This document shows positions 62,641-64,000 of a stretch of DNA of 64,000 nucleotides, piece by piece. The notes under the pieces are model-generated. The model saw nothing but the letters and a program-made list of their open reading frames with translations, had not been told where the DNA came from and did no database searches. Position numbers and translations under genes: made by a program. The stretch is from Forficula auricularia. Its lineage: Eukaryota > Arthropoda > Insecta > Dermaptera > Forficulidae. The stretch covers positions 4,967,226 to 5,031,225 of the forward strand of contig JALMQS010000225.1 in the NCBI GenBank assembly GCA_024734495.1. The letters are read 5' to 3'. Position 1 is the stretch's first letter. Each line of letters opens with the position of its first letter.

Positions 62641-64000
62641 CTCCCTTAAGAAACATTTGATTTAATAATATTATTACTATTATTTTATAAACATTCTTAA
62701 AGTCTATTTATTAAATCAACTGGTGGGACCATTTCTTTTGCGACATGATTAATTTACTTTCCTCCCTTGATTTCAATCGGAATTTTTAGTAAGTGAAGAA
62801 GTTATGATATTTGATAAGCGTACCGATTATATAAAGAGGTACACCCGATTGTTCGATTTCAACCAAAAGCTTGCTGTACTCCTTTCAGCCTAATCGACAT
62901 GACTAATTTACTTCCCTCCCTTGATTCCAATCGGGGGAGGCAAAGAGGCAAAACTTGAAGACAATTACTTTATTAAATTTTTATTTAAATATTGAATTTA
63001 TTGAGTTAAGTAGAATCACACTAATGCAGTAGGGCTTAAATACAAAAACACATACGGTACATTAAATATACTTTAGTGAGGCCAAAAGTCAGGGCTATTA
63101 CAAATTTTTTATTTGATCCCAGAGGGATAATGTCCTCCTCCGCGGCATCACCCCTCTTGTGATTTTATTAGAAATTTAAACCATTTCTATCGACAATTTG
63201 AATTCTAATATTTTAAGTCTTTTCTATATATTATTTTAATAGCTGTTATTTGAATACTGCTTTAAATTTAGTTTTTTAGCTAGAGAAAGTCTCATAATTC
63301 GTAAAACCTCAAGCAGCAAAAAACAAATTTTTAAAAATTAATTTTGATATTTAATGTGTTGATCTTTTTTGGCAACCCTTTCGTTCTATTATATGTGAAT
63401 TAATTTGCAGCAGCGAAAGTCTCCTTTGCAAAATTGATTGCCCTATTTGGTACACCAACTGTTCTAGACAGTTACAACTCGCATACTCCTACTCATACTG
63501 GGCCTTCCCTTTTCCATCCCCTAACAAACATGTCAACATTCTAAAATGCAAACTTTATATTTCATAACCGCAATGTTAGCAGACATTTAGATTGTTTAGA
63601 AATATGTGCATTTTTTGTTTGTATGACAAATTAACTGAATTTTATATTAGGTACTTTATCTTTAAAAAAATGACAGTGAAATCCGATGGAAAGTCTTTAT
63701 TTAATTAGGATTAATTAAAAAATATGTGTGAACCTCATCCACTTAAGCTCACGGGGAAGTGAAACTTCTTTAGCCATAGATTATTTCCTCTCTATTGGGT
63801 CATTTCCCCTTTATTGTAACAAAAAAAAATCAAACAGATAAGTCGCTAAATAAGTTTCACTTCAAAAAAATTTTTTTTTATATATTTTCTAATAAAGTAC
63901 TATATCTGATCCAACAAATGTTGTCTTATTAATTTTGGTGCTTATGGTAAAATAGAGAGCTCTGGAAAATTAATTTTGATTTAAAGTCTAATTGTTATTC
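62641..64000. other. No recognised gene; short direct repeat and family-A-like end
   Basis: 62741-62780 and 62895-62935 are diverged direct repeats (AATTTACTTTCCTCCCTTGA and AATTTACTTCCCTCCCTTGA). 63147-63200 resembles the end at 29.37 kb (CTCTTGTGATTTTATTAGAA). Otherwise A/T-rich unique DNA. Confidence 0.4.

Overview
The window is AT-rich eukaryotic nuclear DNA, probably from an arthropod and most likely an insect. The reasons are tRNA-derived SINEs, Jockey-type LINE ends, piggyBac, hAT, PIF/Harbinger and mariner/pogo-type relics, Helitron-like ends, and the dispersed GAAGTCGG foldback repeat. I cannot name the species. There are no operons, rRNA genes, CRISPR arrays or long open frames. Almost all of it is a nested graveyard of transposable elements, as expected of an intergenic desert or of giant introns.

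The main theme is a set of foldback (head-to-head inverted) elements whose arms carry hammerhead-ribozyme-like motifs: CUGANGA, a stem-loop, GAAA, a tiny helix III and a cleavage-site-like triplet. I count eleven occurrences with both conserved boxes intact, plus about ten decayed ones, in at least six sequence families. Several of these elements are bounded by direct duplications of 10-13 bp, and 46-60 bp pieces of one terminal tail are inserted alone elsewhere. This fits a Penelope-like or retrozyme-like retroelement, but no reverse transcriptase for it is present. In four families one extra base lies between the CUGANGA box and helix II.

Layout. 0-13 kb: SINE-1, SINE-2 (twice), hAT insertions, a TTAA MITE and hammerhead foldbacks of families A, B and C. 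13-21 kb: M and T repeats, two copies of the GAAGTCGG foldback whose central loops point opposite ways, and an 840-bp hammerhead palindrome. 21-25 kb: a family D foldback, a PIF/Harbinger-like MITE, and a 178-bp satellite apparently derived from the MITE interior. 27-28.5 kb: a broken piggyBac transposase on the minus strand. 29-36 kb: MITEs and a 1.7-kb hAT element holding a tRNA-like sequence. 36-45 kb: a candidate 3' terminal exon of an unidentified minus-strand gene, nested foldback and hAT elements, and Helitron-like elements. 45-54 kb: hAT, a composite inverted-repeat element flanked by a duplicated promoter-like segment with a small open frame, and layered insertions. 54-64 kb: LINE 3' ends, a near-perfect 100-bp-arm hairpin, C-rich blocks, an M element, and a GC-rich promoter-like island at 62.4 kb.

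Candidate host-gene content is small: a 3' terminal exon at 36.26-36.46 kb (minus), a 42-codon frame at 49.33 kb (plus), and the promoter-like island at 62.43 kb.
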